From Lautropia sp. (lineage in GTDB: Bacteria; Pseudomonadota; Gammaproteobacteria; Burkholderiales; Burkholderiaceae_E), in contig JAUMUG010000002.1 of NCBI GenBank assembly GCA_030530775.1, positions 62,001 to 126,000 on the forward strand: a stretch of 64,000 bases of DNA, written 5' to 3'. Below the pieces are notes generated by a model. It did not search any database, had not been told where the DNA came from, and was given only the letters and a program-made list of their open reading frames with translations. The translations under genes were made by a program, and so were the position numbers. This document shows positions 56,424 to 64,000 of the stretch, one piece after another. Every line of letters starts with the position of its first letter. The first letter of the stretch is position 1.

Positions 56424-59237
56424 TCAGGCGCCGCGCAGTGCACGCAACGGTGGTGTGTCCAGCAGCCGCCAGACATTCCAGCCACCGGCCAGTACGACAA
56501 AGAACGTGCTGCCCAGCACCGCCGCCAGCAGCAGCCAGATTGCCGGTTGATAGGCGAAGTCGAATACTTCGGTGGCAAGCAGCCAACCTACGGCGGCGGC
56601 ACCCAGCGTCGCCATCAGTCCGGCCAGCAACCCGGTCAATGAGAGTTCGATCAACTGCGCCCACAGCAACTGCCTGCGCCCTGCCCCCAATGCCCGCATC
56701 AAGGCCACCTCGGCAACCCGCTCGTCACGCACGCTGCCCATGGCTGCGTAGAGCACGACGAGACCGGCCAGCACGGTAAAGGCAAACAGGAACTGAACCG
56801 CCTGTACGACCTGTGCGATCATCGCCTGAATCTGGGCGGCGATGACGCCGGTATCGATGACCGTCAGGTTGGGCATGGCGGCCAGCAGCCGTCGAACCAC
56901 CAGCTGCCGATCGGCCGGCAGATGGAAGGAAGTGATCAGGCTTTGTGGCTGATCCTCCAGTGCGTCCGGCGTGGTGATCATGAAAAAATTGACCTGCATG
57001 GAGTCCCAGCGCAGCCCTCGGCTGCCGACCAGCGTGACCTCCACGGGCTGGCCGGCCACATCGAAACGCAGTCGGTCACCGATCGACAACCCGAGTGTCT
57101 CCATGATCCCGGCTTCAGCCGAAACTTCGGCGGCGCCGGGCCTGATCCAACGACCGGCTTCCTGCCGGTTGTGGACGGGTAATTCCGTGCCATAGGAAAG
57201 GTTGAATTCCCGATCCACCAGGCGGCGCGCGCGATCTTCCTCGAAGTCGGCGCTGCCAATGGCGCGATCGTTGACGGCAACCAGCCGACCCCGCACCATC
57301 GGATACAGCACGACCCCGCCGATGCCGCCCTCTTCCAGAATCCGTTGGAACTGATCGGCCTGATCCGGCTGGATGTTGATGACGAAACGATTGGGTGCAT
57401 CGGCTGGCGCGACCCGTTGCCACGCGGTCAGCAGGTCGTTGCGCACCACGGTCAGTAGCAGCATGGCCATCAGGCCGATGGCCAGCGCCACCGCCTGTGT
57501 CACCGTCATCATCAACCGACGCGACCAGCCAGTGAGAGCCAGACGCAAGGCCAGGCCAAGACGGCCCGTGGCCGAACGCGGCCGCAGGCGAGCCGAAAGA
57601 CGCACCACCAGCCCGGCCAACACCAGAAAGCCCAGGCCCGCCAATACGAAACCCGTCATGGCCAGCAAGGCCAGCCGCGGTTCTGCCACGAGCCACAACA
57701 ACAATGCGGCAAAGGCAACGACCGCTGCAGCCAGTACCAGCCAGACCGACAGCCCGGGTGCGCCCAACTCACGCCTCAACACCCGCAACGGCGTGACGTC
57801 GGCCAGACGCAGAATGGGCACGGCGGCAAAACCGACGATCAGAACCACGGCCACCAGCAGCGCCTGGCCCGCTGGCCACCAGGATGCCGGAGGCAAGCTG
57901 CCGGTCAGCAGCACGTTGGCCAGATCGGTCAGCGCATAGTGGGCAAGCCAGCCAATCGCCACGGCGACCAACCCCCCTCCGAGTGCCAACCACAGCATTT
58001 CCAGTATCAACGCCCTGGCCAGCAAAGGCTGGCCGACCCCCATCGCCTTCAAGACCGCAAAACCATCCAGATGGCGTTCGGCGAAGCGGCGTGCGGCCAG
58101 ACCGATCGCCACCGCCGCGATCAAAGCGGACAGCAACGACACCAGTGCCAGAAACTGACGCGCCCGCACCAGGGTGGTCTGCATTTCGGGCCGCCCCTCT
58201 TCCAGCGTCTCCAGCCGCTGTCCGGCACCCAAGCGAGGAGCCAGCCACTGTTGGAAAGCCGCCACCTGGGTACGATCGCCGGCCACGAGGAAGCGATAGT
58301 TCAGCCGTGCCCCCGGCCCAGCCAGCCCCGAGGCCGGCAGATCCTGCAAGGACATCATCAGCCGCGGTGCAAAGTTGACGAAGGAGGCTCCCCGGGCCGG
58401 CTCCATCAGAATCAGGCGTGCAATCGACAGCCGGCTGTCGCCAAGCACCAGACGTTGGCCCGGATGCAGACCCAAGGCCTGTGCCAGGGCTTCATCGACC
58501 CACACGGTGCCGGGTGCCGGCCCATGAGTGAGCCGTTCGGTATCACCGGGATGATCCGCACTGGCCTGATCCACGGTCCGGGCCGCCCCCCGAGCAGTCT
58601 CCTGCCTGGCGGCCTGCGGCAGCGCAGCCGGCGAATCCTGGCCGGGTTCCATCGGCATCCGGTCGTTTTTTGCGAGGTGGTCGGCCGCCCCGGGTGCTGC
58701 GTCCAGTACATCTTCCCCGCCCGAAGCAAGGCCCGTACGTACAGGCCGCGGTGATGACACCGTCAACGCTCCCCGTAACGGGTAGTCATCCGACACGGCC
58801 AGAACCGATGCCAGCTGCGTGACAGGCAGGGATTCGACAGTGGGCTGATTCCCGGTATCCCCACTCACTCCTCCGACTTCCGAGCCCATCCGTCCTGCAT
58901 CCGTACCCATCCCATCGGCATCGGCGATTGCCATACTCGGAAAACCGACGGTGCTCGCAGTCCGCAGGCCCAGCGACGACGCCTTTGTTTCCCACTCAGA
59001 AGGCACTGGCCGATCGGTGACCAACACCAGATCGCCGCCCAGCAGCTGGGTGGCCTGCTCACTGAGTGCCTGATTCAAGCGGTCCACGAAGAATCCGACC
59101 GTGGCTATGGCCGATACGGCCACGATCAGTGCGATCGACAACAAATGTAATTCGCCAGCCCGGAAATCACGTCGCAGAAATCGCCGGGACAGACCGAACG
59201 CAGAAATCCGTGGCGTCTGTCGTGGAGAAGGTTGCAT
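56424..59237 (-). CDS. FtsX-like ABC transporter permease (YbbP type)
   Basis: 937-residue inner-membrane permease with an N-terminal helix (LHLLSIALIVAVSAIATVGFFVDRLN) and a large periplasmic region. Two four-helix FtsX modules carry a LADVTPLRVLRREL motif mid-protein and LDTPPLRALRGA at the very C-terminus. It resembles E. coli YbbP (about 804 aa). The extra length is a low-complexity insert at about residues 120-245 (Gly/Asp/Met-rich, then Ala/Gln/Asp-rich). The ATPase partner (ybbA type) is not adjacent. The start is uncertain between ATGs at 59237 and 59267. Confidence 0.88.
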   Translation of the reverse strand: MQPSPRQTPRISAFGLSRRFLRRDFRAGELHLLSIALIVAVSAIATVGFFVDRLNQALSEQATQLLGGDLVLVTDRPVPSEWETKASSLGLRTASTVGFPSMAIADADGMGTDAGRMGSEVGGVSGDTGNQPTVESLPVTQLASVLAVSDDYPLRGALTVSSPRPVRTGLASGGEDVLDAAPGAADHLAKNDRMPMEPGQDSPAALPQAARQETARGAARTVDQASADHPGDTERLTHGPAPGTVWVDEALAQALGLHPGQRLVLGDSRLSIARLILMEPARGASFVNFAPRLMMSLQDLPASGLAGPGARLNYRFLVAGDRTQVAAFQQWLAPRLGAGQRLETLEEGRPEMQTTLVRARQFLALVSLLSALIAAVAIGLAARRFAERHLDGFAVLKAMGVGQPLLARALILEMLWLALGGGLVAVAIGWLAHYALTDLANVLLTGSLPPASWWPAGQALLVAVVLIVGFAAVPILRLADVTPLRVLRRELGAPGLSVWLVLAAAVVAFAALLLWLVAEPRLALLAMTGFVLAGLGFLVLAGLVVRLSARLRPRSATGRLGLALRLALTGWSRRLMMTVTQAVALAIGLMAMLLLTVVRNDLLTAWQRVAPADAPNRFVINIQPDQADQFQRILEEGGIGGVVLYPMVRGRLVAVNDRAIGSADFEEDRARRLVDREFNLSYGTELPVHNRQEAGRWIRPGAAEVSAEAGIMETLGLSIGDRLRFDVAGQPVEVTLVGSRGLRWDSMQVNFFMITTPDALEDQPQSLITSFHLPADRQLVVRRLLAAMPNLTVIDTGVIAAQIQAMIAQVVQAVQFLFAFTVLAGLVVLYAAMGSVRDERVAEVALMRALGAGRRQLLWAQLIELSLTGLLAGLMATLGAAAVGWLLATEVFDFAYQPAIWLLLAAVLGSTFFVVLAGGWNVWRLLDTPPLRALRGA

Positions 59238-59411
59238 GGATGTTCCAATGCTCGGATGTGCGCTCATGTTCTTTGGGACGGGGCCGATCGTTCGACGTCG
59301 GAGATATTGGACCCGGAAAGCTTGCACGGTGACAATGACGGTGTGTCATTTCCGGTCCGACCGGTCATGATGCCGTGCCACCTGGTGTGACGGGTATGCA
59401 GAACGCTGATC

Positions 59412-60422
59412 TCAGGAAGCATCGGCCGGGCCGGCCGCCAGTCCCTGCTCGATTGCAGCGATGACGTCCGCTGTTTCGGGTATCTGACCGATGCCACCGA
59501 AACTGGCACAGAAGCCATCACCCGACACCGCGCACTGAACGGCGTCGAAATCGGCGAAAATGCCGATGGTGGGACGGCCCAGCGCACCGGCCAAATGGGT
59601 GAAGCCGGTATCCAGGCCCACCACGATCCTCGCGGAACGGATGGCTCGAGCGGCATCATGAACCGACAGGAAAGGCGGAATCACCGAATGGGTGGCCGCG
59701 TCGCCCGCCGCCTGCACGGCGGCGGCGGCCAGACGCCGGGCACGCGTTTCCTCGGCCGGAGCGCCCCAGAACCAGAGCAGATCGAGTCCCGAGCGCTGCA
59801 GGTGGACTGCCACCTCGATCCAGTGATCCTCGGGCCAGAGCTTGGCGTCGCGGCTGGCACCGGTCACCAGCAGCGCCATGGGACGGCTGGGCATCCAGGG
59901 TGCCTCGTCGTGACTCAGCAACGGCACCGACAGCCCGAAGCGCGCCTGCGTATCGATGGCATAGCCGAACGCGCCGGCACCGATGGCGCGGTTGCGGCGC
60001 ACGACATGCCAGTCACGCGGCACGGCGATCTGCTTGCCATAGGCGAGTGCAGCCAGAGGCTCCCGGGCCGAGGCACGGTCAGGTCCGGCCCGGAACTTGG
60101 TGGACACCATTGCGGCCACGACTGCGCTTTTGATCAGGCCCTGACAATCGAGCACCCAATCATAGGATTGCGAACGCAGCCGCTGCCAAAAAGCTTTCAT
60201 CGCGGCCCGGGTTTCGGACCGGCCCAGATTCTTGCGCCAACGACGCCAGGCGATCGGGATGACGTCATCGACAGCCGGATTCATGGCCGGCAATGCGGCG
60301 AAAGGCGTTTCGACCACCCAGTCGATACGGGCATCCGGACAATGACGACGCAGGTCGGTGGCCAGTGGCTGGGCATGCACCACATCGCCCATCGAAGACA
60401 TTTTGACGATCAGAATCCGCAT
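59412..60422 (-). CDS. waaC: Lipopolysaccharide heptosyltransferase I
   Basis: GT9-family enzyme adding the first heptose to Kdo in LPS inner core. Seen: the N-terminal MRILIVKMSSMGDVVHAQPLA, the DWVLDCQGLIKSAVVA block near residue 88, TGASRDAKLWPEDHW near 185, and the donor-site VVGLDTGFTHLAGALGRPTIGIF near 270. 336 residues, typical. ATG 60422 is preceded by AAGGA. An intrinsic terminator ends only about 32 nt upstream, leaving almost no space for a promoter. Confidence 0.94.
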   Translation of the reverse strand: MRILIVKMSSMGDVVHAQPLATDLRRHCPDARIDWVVETPFAALPAMNPAVDDVIPIAWRRWRKNLGRSETRAAMKAFWQRLRSQSYDWVLDCQGLIKSAVVAAMVSTKFRAGPDRASAREPLAALAYGKQIAVPRDWHVVRRNRAIGAGAFGYAIDTQARFGLSVPLLSHDEAPWMPSRPMALLVTGASRDAKLWPEDHWIEVAVHLQRSGLDLLWFWGAPAEETRARRLAAAAVQAAGDAATHSVIPPFLSVHDAARAIRSARIVVGLDTGFTHLAGALGRPTIGIFADFDAVQCAVSGDGFCASFGGIGQIPETADVIAAIEQGLAAGPADAS

Positions 60423-60453
60423 CCCTTTTCCTTGTGGCATGACGCAGCGGCAT

Positions 60454-60492
60454 AAAAAAACGCTGCACCGGAGCAAGCCTGGTACAGCGTTT
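60454..60492 (-). terminator. Intrinsic terminator between the small gene and waaC
   Basis: On the minus strand AAACGCTG pairs with CAGCGTTT (60485-60492 with 60458-60465). An inner ACC/GGT and GG/CC extension follows, and a run of seven T (complement of 60454-60460) ends it. It should end the transcript of the 71-residue gene, or act as an attenuator for waaC. Confidence 0.85.
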
Positions 60493-60532
60493 CAGGAGGT
60501 AACCAAGATAATGGTCGCCTGCGGCAACCCAG

Positions 60533-60748
60533 TTAGCTAAGGCCGAGCTCTCGCAGCATGTTACGCTCCTCAATGGCCCGGCGGGCCTCTCTCAAGCGCT
60601 TGGCTTGCTCGGTAACAGCGATATCCGCATAGTCTTCCGGCCTGGATTCAACCCGGCCGGCGCGCATACGTGCTGCATGCCGTGCCGTGACAATGGCGCT
60701 ATGATGATGCGCAGTCATGGCTGAATTAGGTTTACGAGTCGATTTCAT
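60533..60748 (-). CDS. Small basic protein of unknown function
   Basis: 71 residues, strongly Arg/Ala/His-rich, with a predicted C-terminal amphipathic helix (EQAKRLREARRAIEERNMLRELGL). The C-terminal pattern loosely recalls the small PA3496-type proteins of Pseudomonas, but I would not assign it. The coding case rests on the ATG with nearby GGGA/AGGG, the helix, and a terminator 41 nt after the stop. Divergent from dsbB. Confidence 0.6.
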   Translation of the reverse strand: MKSTRKPNSAMTAHHHSAIVTARHAARMRAGRVESRPEDYADIAVTEQAKRLREARRAIEERNMLRELGLS

Positions 60749-60853
60749 CCCTGAGTCCCGTTAAGCTAAGAATGAAAGGCGTGCTCCATTCAGTCGACAC
60801 CGTCGCAGGATAGCAACAAACGCCCACTGAATTACTGCTTTTTTCGAAACACG

Positions 60854-61375
60854 ATGAAGGGATTTAGTATATCACATCGCCATTCGGCAGCATGTGCCGT
60901 CCTTCTCTCCTGGGGGGGTATTGCCATTGCGCTGATGACACAGCATGTCTTCGACATGCAACCCTGCCCATGGTGCATCCTGCAGCGCGTGGGCTATCTG
61001 CTGATCGGCCTGCTGGGGCTGCTGGCGCTGGTGCTGCCTTTCCGCCCGGCCGCCGGCCGCCTGACGGCTGCAATCGCCTTTCTGCTGGCCGGCCTGCTCG
61101 CCCTGGCCACTCTGGGCACCGCCCTCTATCAGCACTTCGTCGCCGCTGCCTCGGATGCCTGCGCCATTACCGTGGCCGACAAATTCCTGATGAACACCGG
61201 CCTGTCGATGTGGCTGCCCGAAGTCTTCCAGCCCACCGCCTCCTGTGCCGAGGCCAATACCGATCTGCTCGGCGTTCCCTATGCACTCTGGAGTGCTGCG
61301 CTGTCCGTGCTACTGTTCCTGTTGAGCCTGTTGGCTCTCAAACAGCTCAAGACATCACAGCCAACCGCGGCTTGA
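60854..61375 (+). CDS. dsbB: Disulfide bond formation protein B
   Basis: Inner-membrane quinone reductase reoxidising DsbA. Four transmembrane helices. The first periplasmic loop has the CPWC redox pair (C38, C41) and the second loop the other pair (C103, C131). WCILQRVGYLLIGLLGL and GVPYALWS are family blocks. 173 residues, typical. It stands alone between the small gene and the regulator; dsbA is not in the window. Confidence 0.96.
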   Translation: MKGFSISHRHSAACAVLLSWGGIAIALMTQHVFDMQPCPWCILQRVGYLLIGLLGLLALVLPFRPAAGRLTAAIAFLLAGLLALATLGTALYQHFVAAASDACAITVADKFLMNTGLSMWLPEVFQPTASCAEANTDLLGVPYALWSAALSVLLFLLSLLALKQLKTSQPTAA

Positions 61376-61453
61376 TACGCCCAATCCGACAAGGCGTGGC
61401 AGAATTCCAACATTCGCATATTCATTGGGAATACTGTTCATTTCAGAGACGAT

Positions 61454-62179
61454 ATGACGGATCTCCACACCACCTCCCAGCCGATCATCACCACACCCTT
61501 GACGATGGTTCTGGGCAAACATCGCCTGTTCGAAGGCATGCCGGCCGAAGTCTTGGCCAAATTGAGTGAGAACGCCTGGCCCCAAAGTATCGAAGCGGGT
61601 GAAAACGCCTTCCATGAAGGCGACAAAGCCACCCATTACCTGCTGATCATCAGCGGTCAACTGGAAATGGTCCGCTTCAGCCAGGACGGTGACGAGCATG
61701 TCTTCCAATGTTTCGGTCCCGGCACTCTGGTGGCTGATGCCGCCATGTTCATGCCTCATGGGCGCTATCCAATGAGCTCCCGCGCCACGGGTGGACCGGC
61801 GACCTTCTGGAAACTGTCCGGAGCCAGTCTACGCGCCGCCTGTGAAAACTACCCCGTGATGGCGATGCAGATGCTGCGCAGCTTCAGCCAACGGCTCTAT
61901 CACCGTGTCAACGAAGTGGAATGGCTGACCAGCAGCACTGCACAGCAGCGTCTGGCCGCATACTTGATCAATCTGAGTGAAACCCAGGGCAAGGAACTGA
62001 CCCTGCCCCAGAGCCAGCGGCGGTTGGCAGCCCAACTCGGTATCCGCGCCGAAACGTTGAACCGGCTGCTGGCCGACTGGAACAACCGCGGCTGGATCAG
62101 TGGCGGACGCCGTAACTGGCTGGTGTGCAACAACGAACCCCTGGCCCGTATGGCCGAGGGCAAGATCAGGCCATTCTGA
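61454..62179 (+). CDS. Crp/Fnr-family transcription regulator
   Basis: 241 residues. N-terminal cyclic-nucleotide-binding-like beta-roll (residues about 20-130: LFEGMPAEVLAKLSE.., AFHEGDKATHYLLIISGQLEMVRF). A dimer helix and a C-terminal winged helix (LTLPQSQRRLAAQLGIRAETLNRLLADWNNRGWI) follow. The recognition helix keeps the Glu and Arg of CRP/FNR (ETxxR). The N-terminal cysteine cluster that holds the FNR iron-sulfur centre is absent and the cAMP-pocket residues are not evident, so the signal is unknown. The neighbours give no clue to its targets. Confidence 0.9.
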   Translation: MTDLHTTSQPIITTPLTMVLGKHRLFEGMPAEVLAKLSENAWPQSIEAGENAFHEGDKATHYLLIISGQLEMVRFSQDGDEHVFQCFGPGTLVADAAMFMPHGRYPMSSRATGGPATFWKLSGASLRAACENYPVMAMQMLRSFSQRLYHRVNEVEWLTSSTAQQRLAAYLINLSETQGKELTLPQSQRRLAAQLGIRAETLNRLLADWNNRGWISGGRRNWLVCNNEPLARMAEGKIRPF

Positions 62180-62467
62180 AATCCGTCCGGACCCAGTCAC
62201 TGGCGTGTGTGGACGACGACACCGCCAGGCACGATCTGCGCCCGGCTCGCGGTCCAATATGCCGGCTGCCATCGTGCAGGAGACGGACACAGGACGTGAT
62301 GCAGCCGGTTTGCAGCTCCCGCGCGTTCCACCCCCCGAGCCCCTGGCGCCGGCGCTGCCCGGCATCCAGGCCCGGGTCGAGGAAATCGCGAAAACGGTGA
62401 CCGGCCCTGTCTCGACGGATGCCCACAAACGCCGACGGCCACCGAAGCACGGCCCTCTCCGTTCGGA
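62180..62467. other. Intergenic region, nothing recognised
   Basis: 288 bp between the convergent regulator and AsmA-family genes. No terminator with a T tract, repeat or believable ORF was seen. Confidence 0.4.
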
Positions 62468-64000
62468 TCAACGACCCAACAGGCCCTTCAGTGCCTCCTT
62501 GGCCTTGTCCTTGTCGACGGCCTGATTGAGTTTGTCGGAAACACCGCTCTTTTCCAGCTGCTGTTTCAGCTTGCCTTCGGCCTGCTCCTTCAACTCGCCG
62601 GCAGCTTTCGACTTCAGTGCTTCACGTGCCGCGGTGGCCCAATCGATCTGCCATGAAGGCGCATCGAAAGCACCGGTCAGCCGTACCGGAATCGTCACAC
62701 CGCGTACATCGCTCAGATCCTTGCCACCCTGGCCTCTGCTGGTGCCGACAACCGAGGTCATCACGGTGTAGTCCAGCACACTGCGACCGATATCGATCGA
62801 ACCTTCACCGCCCACACGCAACAGTGGCGACTTCATCGACAGATCCTTGCTGCGGGCCACCCCGTTCTGAATCTGGAAACTGACGGACATTTCGGTGAAA
62901 TCGGTCTTCTGAGTGGAATCGGAAGCCGTCTGCTCGGTTTTGGCACGCTGGAACATGCTCTTGGCCTGGCGGATTTTCTCTCCCAGGTTGATGCCCTTCA
63001 GCGCCCCGTCCTTCAGCGCCACGGCGGCATTGCCAGCCAGCGCACGCTTCATTGATTCGACTGTACCACCACCGGTGTTGACGGCGACATTGACATTGCC
63101 CTTGCCTTCCAGCATGTCGAGATCGGCTACGCCCTTGAGCAGCGGCTCGATCGAAATGCCAGTCAGATCGGCTTTCAACGTCATCTTGTTGGCGGCCGGG
63201 GTGGAACCCGTCGTCACGATCGAAGACGCAGCCAGACGCCCGTCATAGAGCGATGCCGAGACCGGTGCCAGATTCAGCCGTCCGTTGGCGATCTTGGCAT
63301 TGGCCTTCAGCGAACGCATTTCCAGACCGCGGGCAACCAGATGGCCGACGCCGATACGGGCATCCAGCGTCAGCCCTTTCATCGCCGACAGGTCCACCGG
63401 AGTTTCGGTCTGATTGCCGGGCGCAGCCGGCGGTAATGCAGCGGTGTCTTCCTTGGCAGCCGGGAACAAATGATCGATGTTCAGTTCATCGGCATCGAGA
63501 GACACATTGATCTTCGGCTTCGAGAAGCCGTTGACACCAGCCTTCAGCACCATCTTGGCCTTGTCGATCAGAGCGTTCAGATCGGCCGACACCGTCTCCT
63601 TGTTCAGATCGAGCGCCACGGCGCCACCCAGCGTCAGCTTGGAGGCCGCCTTGGGCACGGCGGGATCATCGATATCCACGCTGCCGTCGAGCCGGGTCAG
63701 CCGGTAGCTGCCACCGGCCAGATTGGCTTCGACCGGCGTGCCGACCTGTGCCACCACCTTGCGCCCATCCTGCGTCAGTTTGGTATCGAAACCCAGACGC
63801 TCGATCTTCAGCGTTTCTGCCGTACCACCGACGCCATGGAGATTCAGACCTGCGTACAGCCATTCCTTGTCACCCAGCTTGAGGATCGCCTGGACGTTTT
63901 CGCCCGAGGCATTGTCCTTGGCGATGGCCAGACGCGGTGCGGCCAGACTGGCCTTGAAGCTGTCCTGCGCCAGGCGTCCCTGCCCTTCGATCAACAGGCT
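62468..64000 (-). CDS. AsmA-family envelope protein, C-terminal part (cut by window edge)
   Basis: The frame is open to the end of the window, so at least 510 residues of the C-terminal part are present and the N-terminus lies beyond 64000. The AsmA C-terminal domain is clear: GRLNLAPVSASLYDGRLAASS, DLTGISIEPLLKGVADLDMLEGKGNVNVAV and ALAGNAAVALKDGALKGINL. AsmA-like proteins are inner-membrane-anchored bridges involved in lipid transport to the outer membrane. The C-terminal about 60 residues are Lys/Glu/Gln-rich and probably helical. Confidence 0.9.
   Translation of the reverse strand, partial: SLLIEGQGRLAQDSFKASLAAPRLAIAKDNASGENVQAILKLGDKEWLYAGLNLHGVGGTAETLKIERLGFDTKLTQDGRKVVAQVGTPVEANLAGGSYRLTRLDGSVDIDDPAVPKAASKLTLGGAVALDLNKETVSADLNALIDKAKMVLKAGVNGFSKPKINVSLDADELNIDHLFPAAKEDTAALPPAAPGNQTETPVDLSAMKGLTLDARIGVGHLVARGLEMRSLKANAKIANGRLNLAPVSASLYDGRLAASSIVTTGSTPAANKMTLKADLTGISIEPLLKGVADLDMLEGKGNVNVAVNTGGGTVESMKRALAGNAAVALKDGALKGINLGEKIRQAKSMFQRAKTEQTASDSTQKTDFTEMSVSFQIQNGVARSKDLSMKSPLLRVGGEGSIDIGRSVLDYTVMTSVVGTSRGQGGKDLSDVRGVTIPVRLTGAFDAPSWQIDWATAAREALKSKAAGELKEQAEGKLKQQLEKSGVSDKLNQAVDKDKAKEALKGLLGR

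Noticed and set aside
56132..56779. 215-codon frame running from the aceA upstream region into the permease gene
   Set aside because: It overlaps the conserved C-terminus of the FtsX-like permease, and the peptide is Arg/Pro-rich without features.

Overview
The window reads as chromosomal DNA of a GC-rich betaproteobacterium, most likely in the order Burkholderiales. The evidence is the gmk-rpoZ-spoT block followed by greB, the cysS-TPR-cyclophilin-lpxH-trmJ-suhB block, separate RelA and SpoT enzymes, and the darP/pmbA pair. I cannot fix the genus from sequence alone. Coding is dense on both strands. I found no rRNA, tRNA, CRISPR array, insertion sequence or prophage. Coordinates were read by eye from the sequence; no searches were run.

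Layout. 0-6 kb: housekeeping genes (cysS, a TPR protein, periplasmic cyclophilin, lpxH, trmJ, suhB). 6.2-12.4 kb: a complete RND efflux operon (adaptor, pump, outer-membrane channel) with a possible leader ORF and a clear intrinsic terminator. 12.6-20.1 kb: a galactose module in which mglBAC (high-affinity uptake) is divergent from galTKM (Leloir pathway and mutarotase). 20.5-24 kb: an FMN reductase, then nspC and carboxynorspermidine dehydrogenase behind a near-consensus sigma-70 promoter and a long leader. 24.3-34.6 kb: yceI, gmk-rpoZ-spoT, greB, pmbA, darP, mogA and relA. 34.9-37.9 kb: a degenerate sigma-54-activator-like protein and a Sel1/lytic transglycosylase.

38.1-52.7 kb is a large minus-strand Tad (tight adherence, Flp type IVb pilus) locus. 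It is the most unusual part of the window. In transcription order it runs: Flp pilin, a TadG-like protein with a long N-terminal extension, a TadE-like protein, an unknown secreted protein, a second small Flp-like prepilin, RcpC/CpaB, the RcpA secretin, an FHA-linker-TadA ATPase, TadB, TadC, a DUF192-TadD in-frame fusion, and a TadE-like protein with an acidic tail. Many junctions overlap by 1-4 nt. I see no prepilin peptidase (TadV) or TadZ.

53-64 kb: a sodium:neurotransmitter-symporter-family gene broken by a frameshift at a T6 tract, aceA with a strong terminator and an AT-rich palindrome-bearing upstream region, a large FtsX/YbbP-like permease, waaC, a small unknown gene with a terminator wedged in front of waaC, dsbB, a Crp/Fnr regulator, and an AsmA-family gene cut by the window edge.

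A recurring theme is the presence of low-complexity in-frame segments at domain junctions of otherwise conserved proteins (TrmJ, the TadA homologue, the YbbP-like permease, the DUF192-TadD protein). Two of these segments contain perfect 9-bp inverted repeats.
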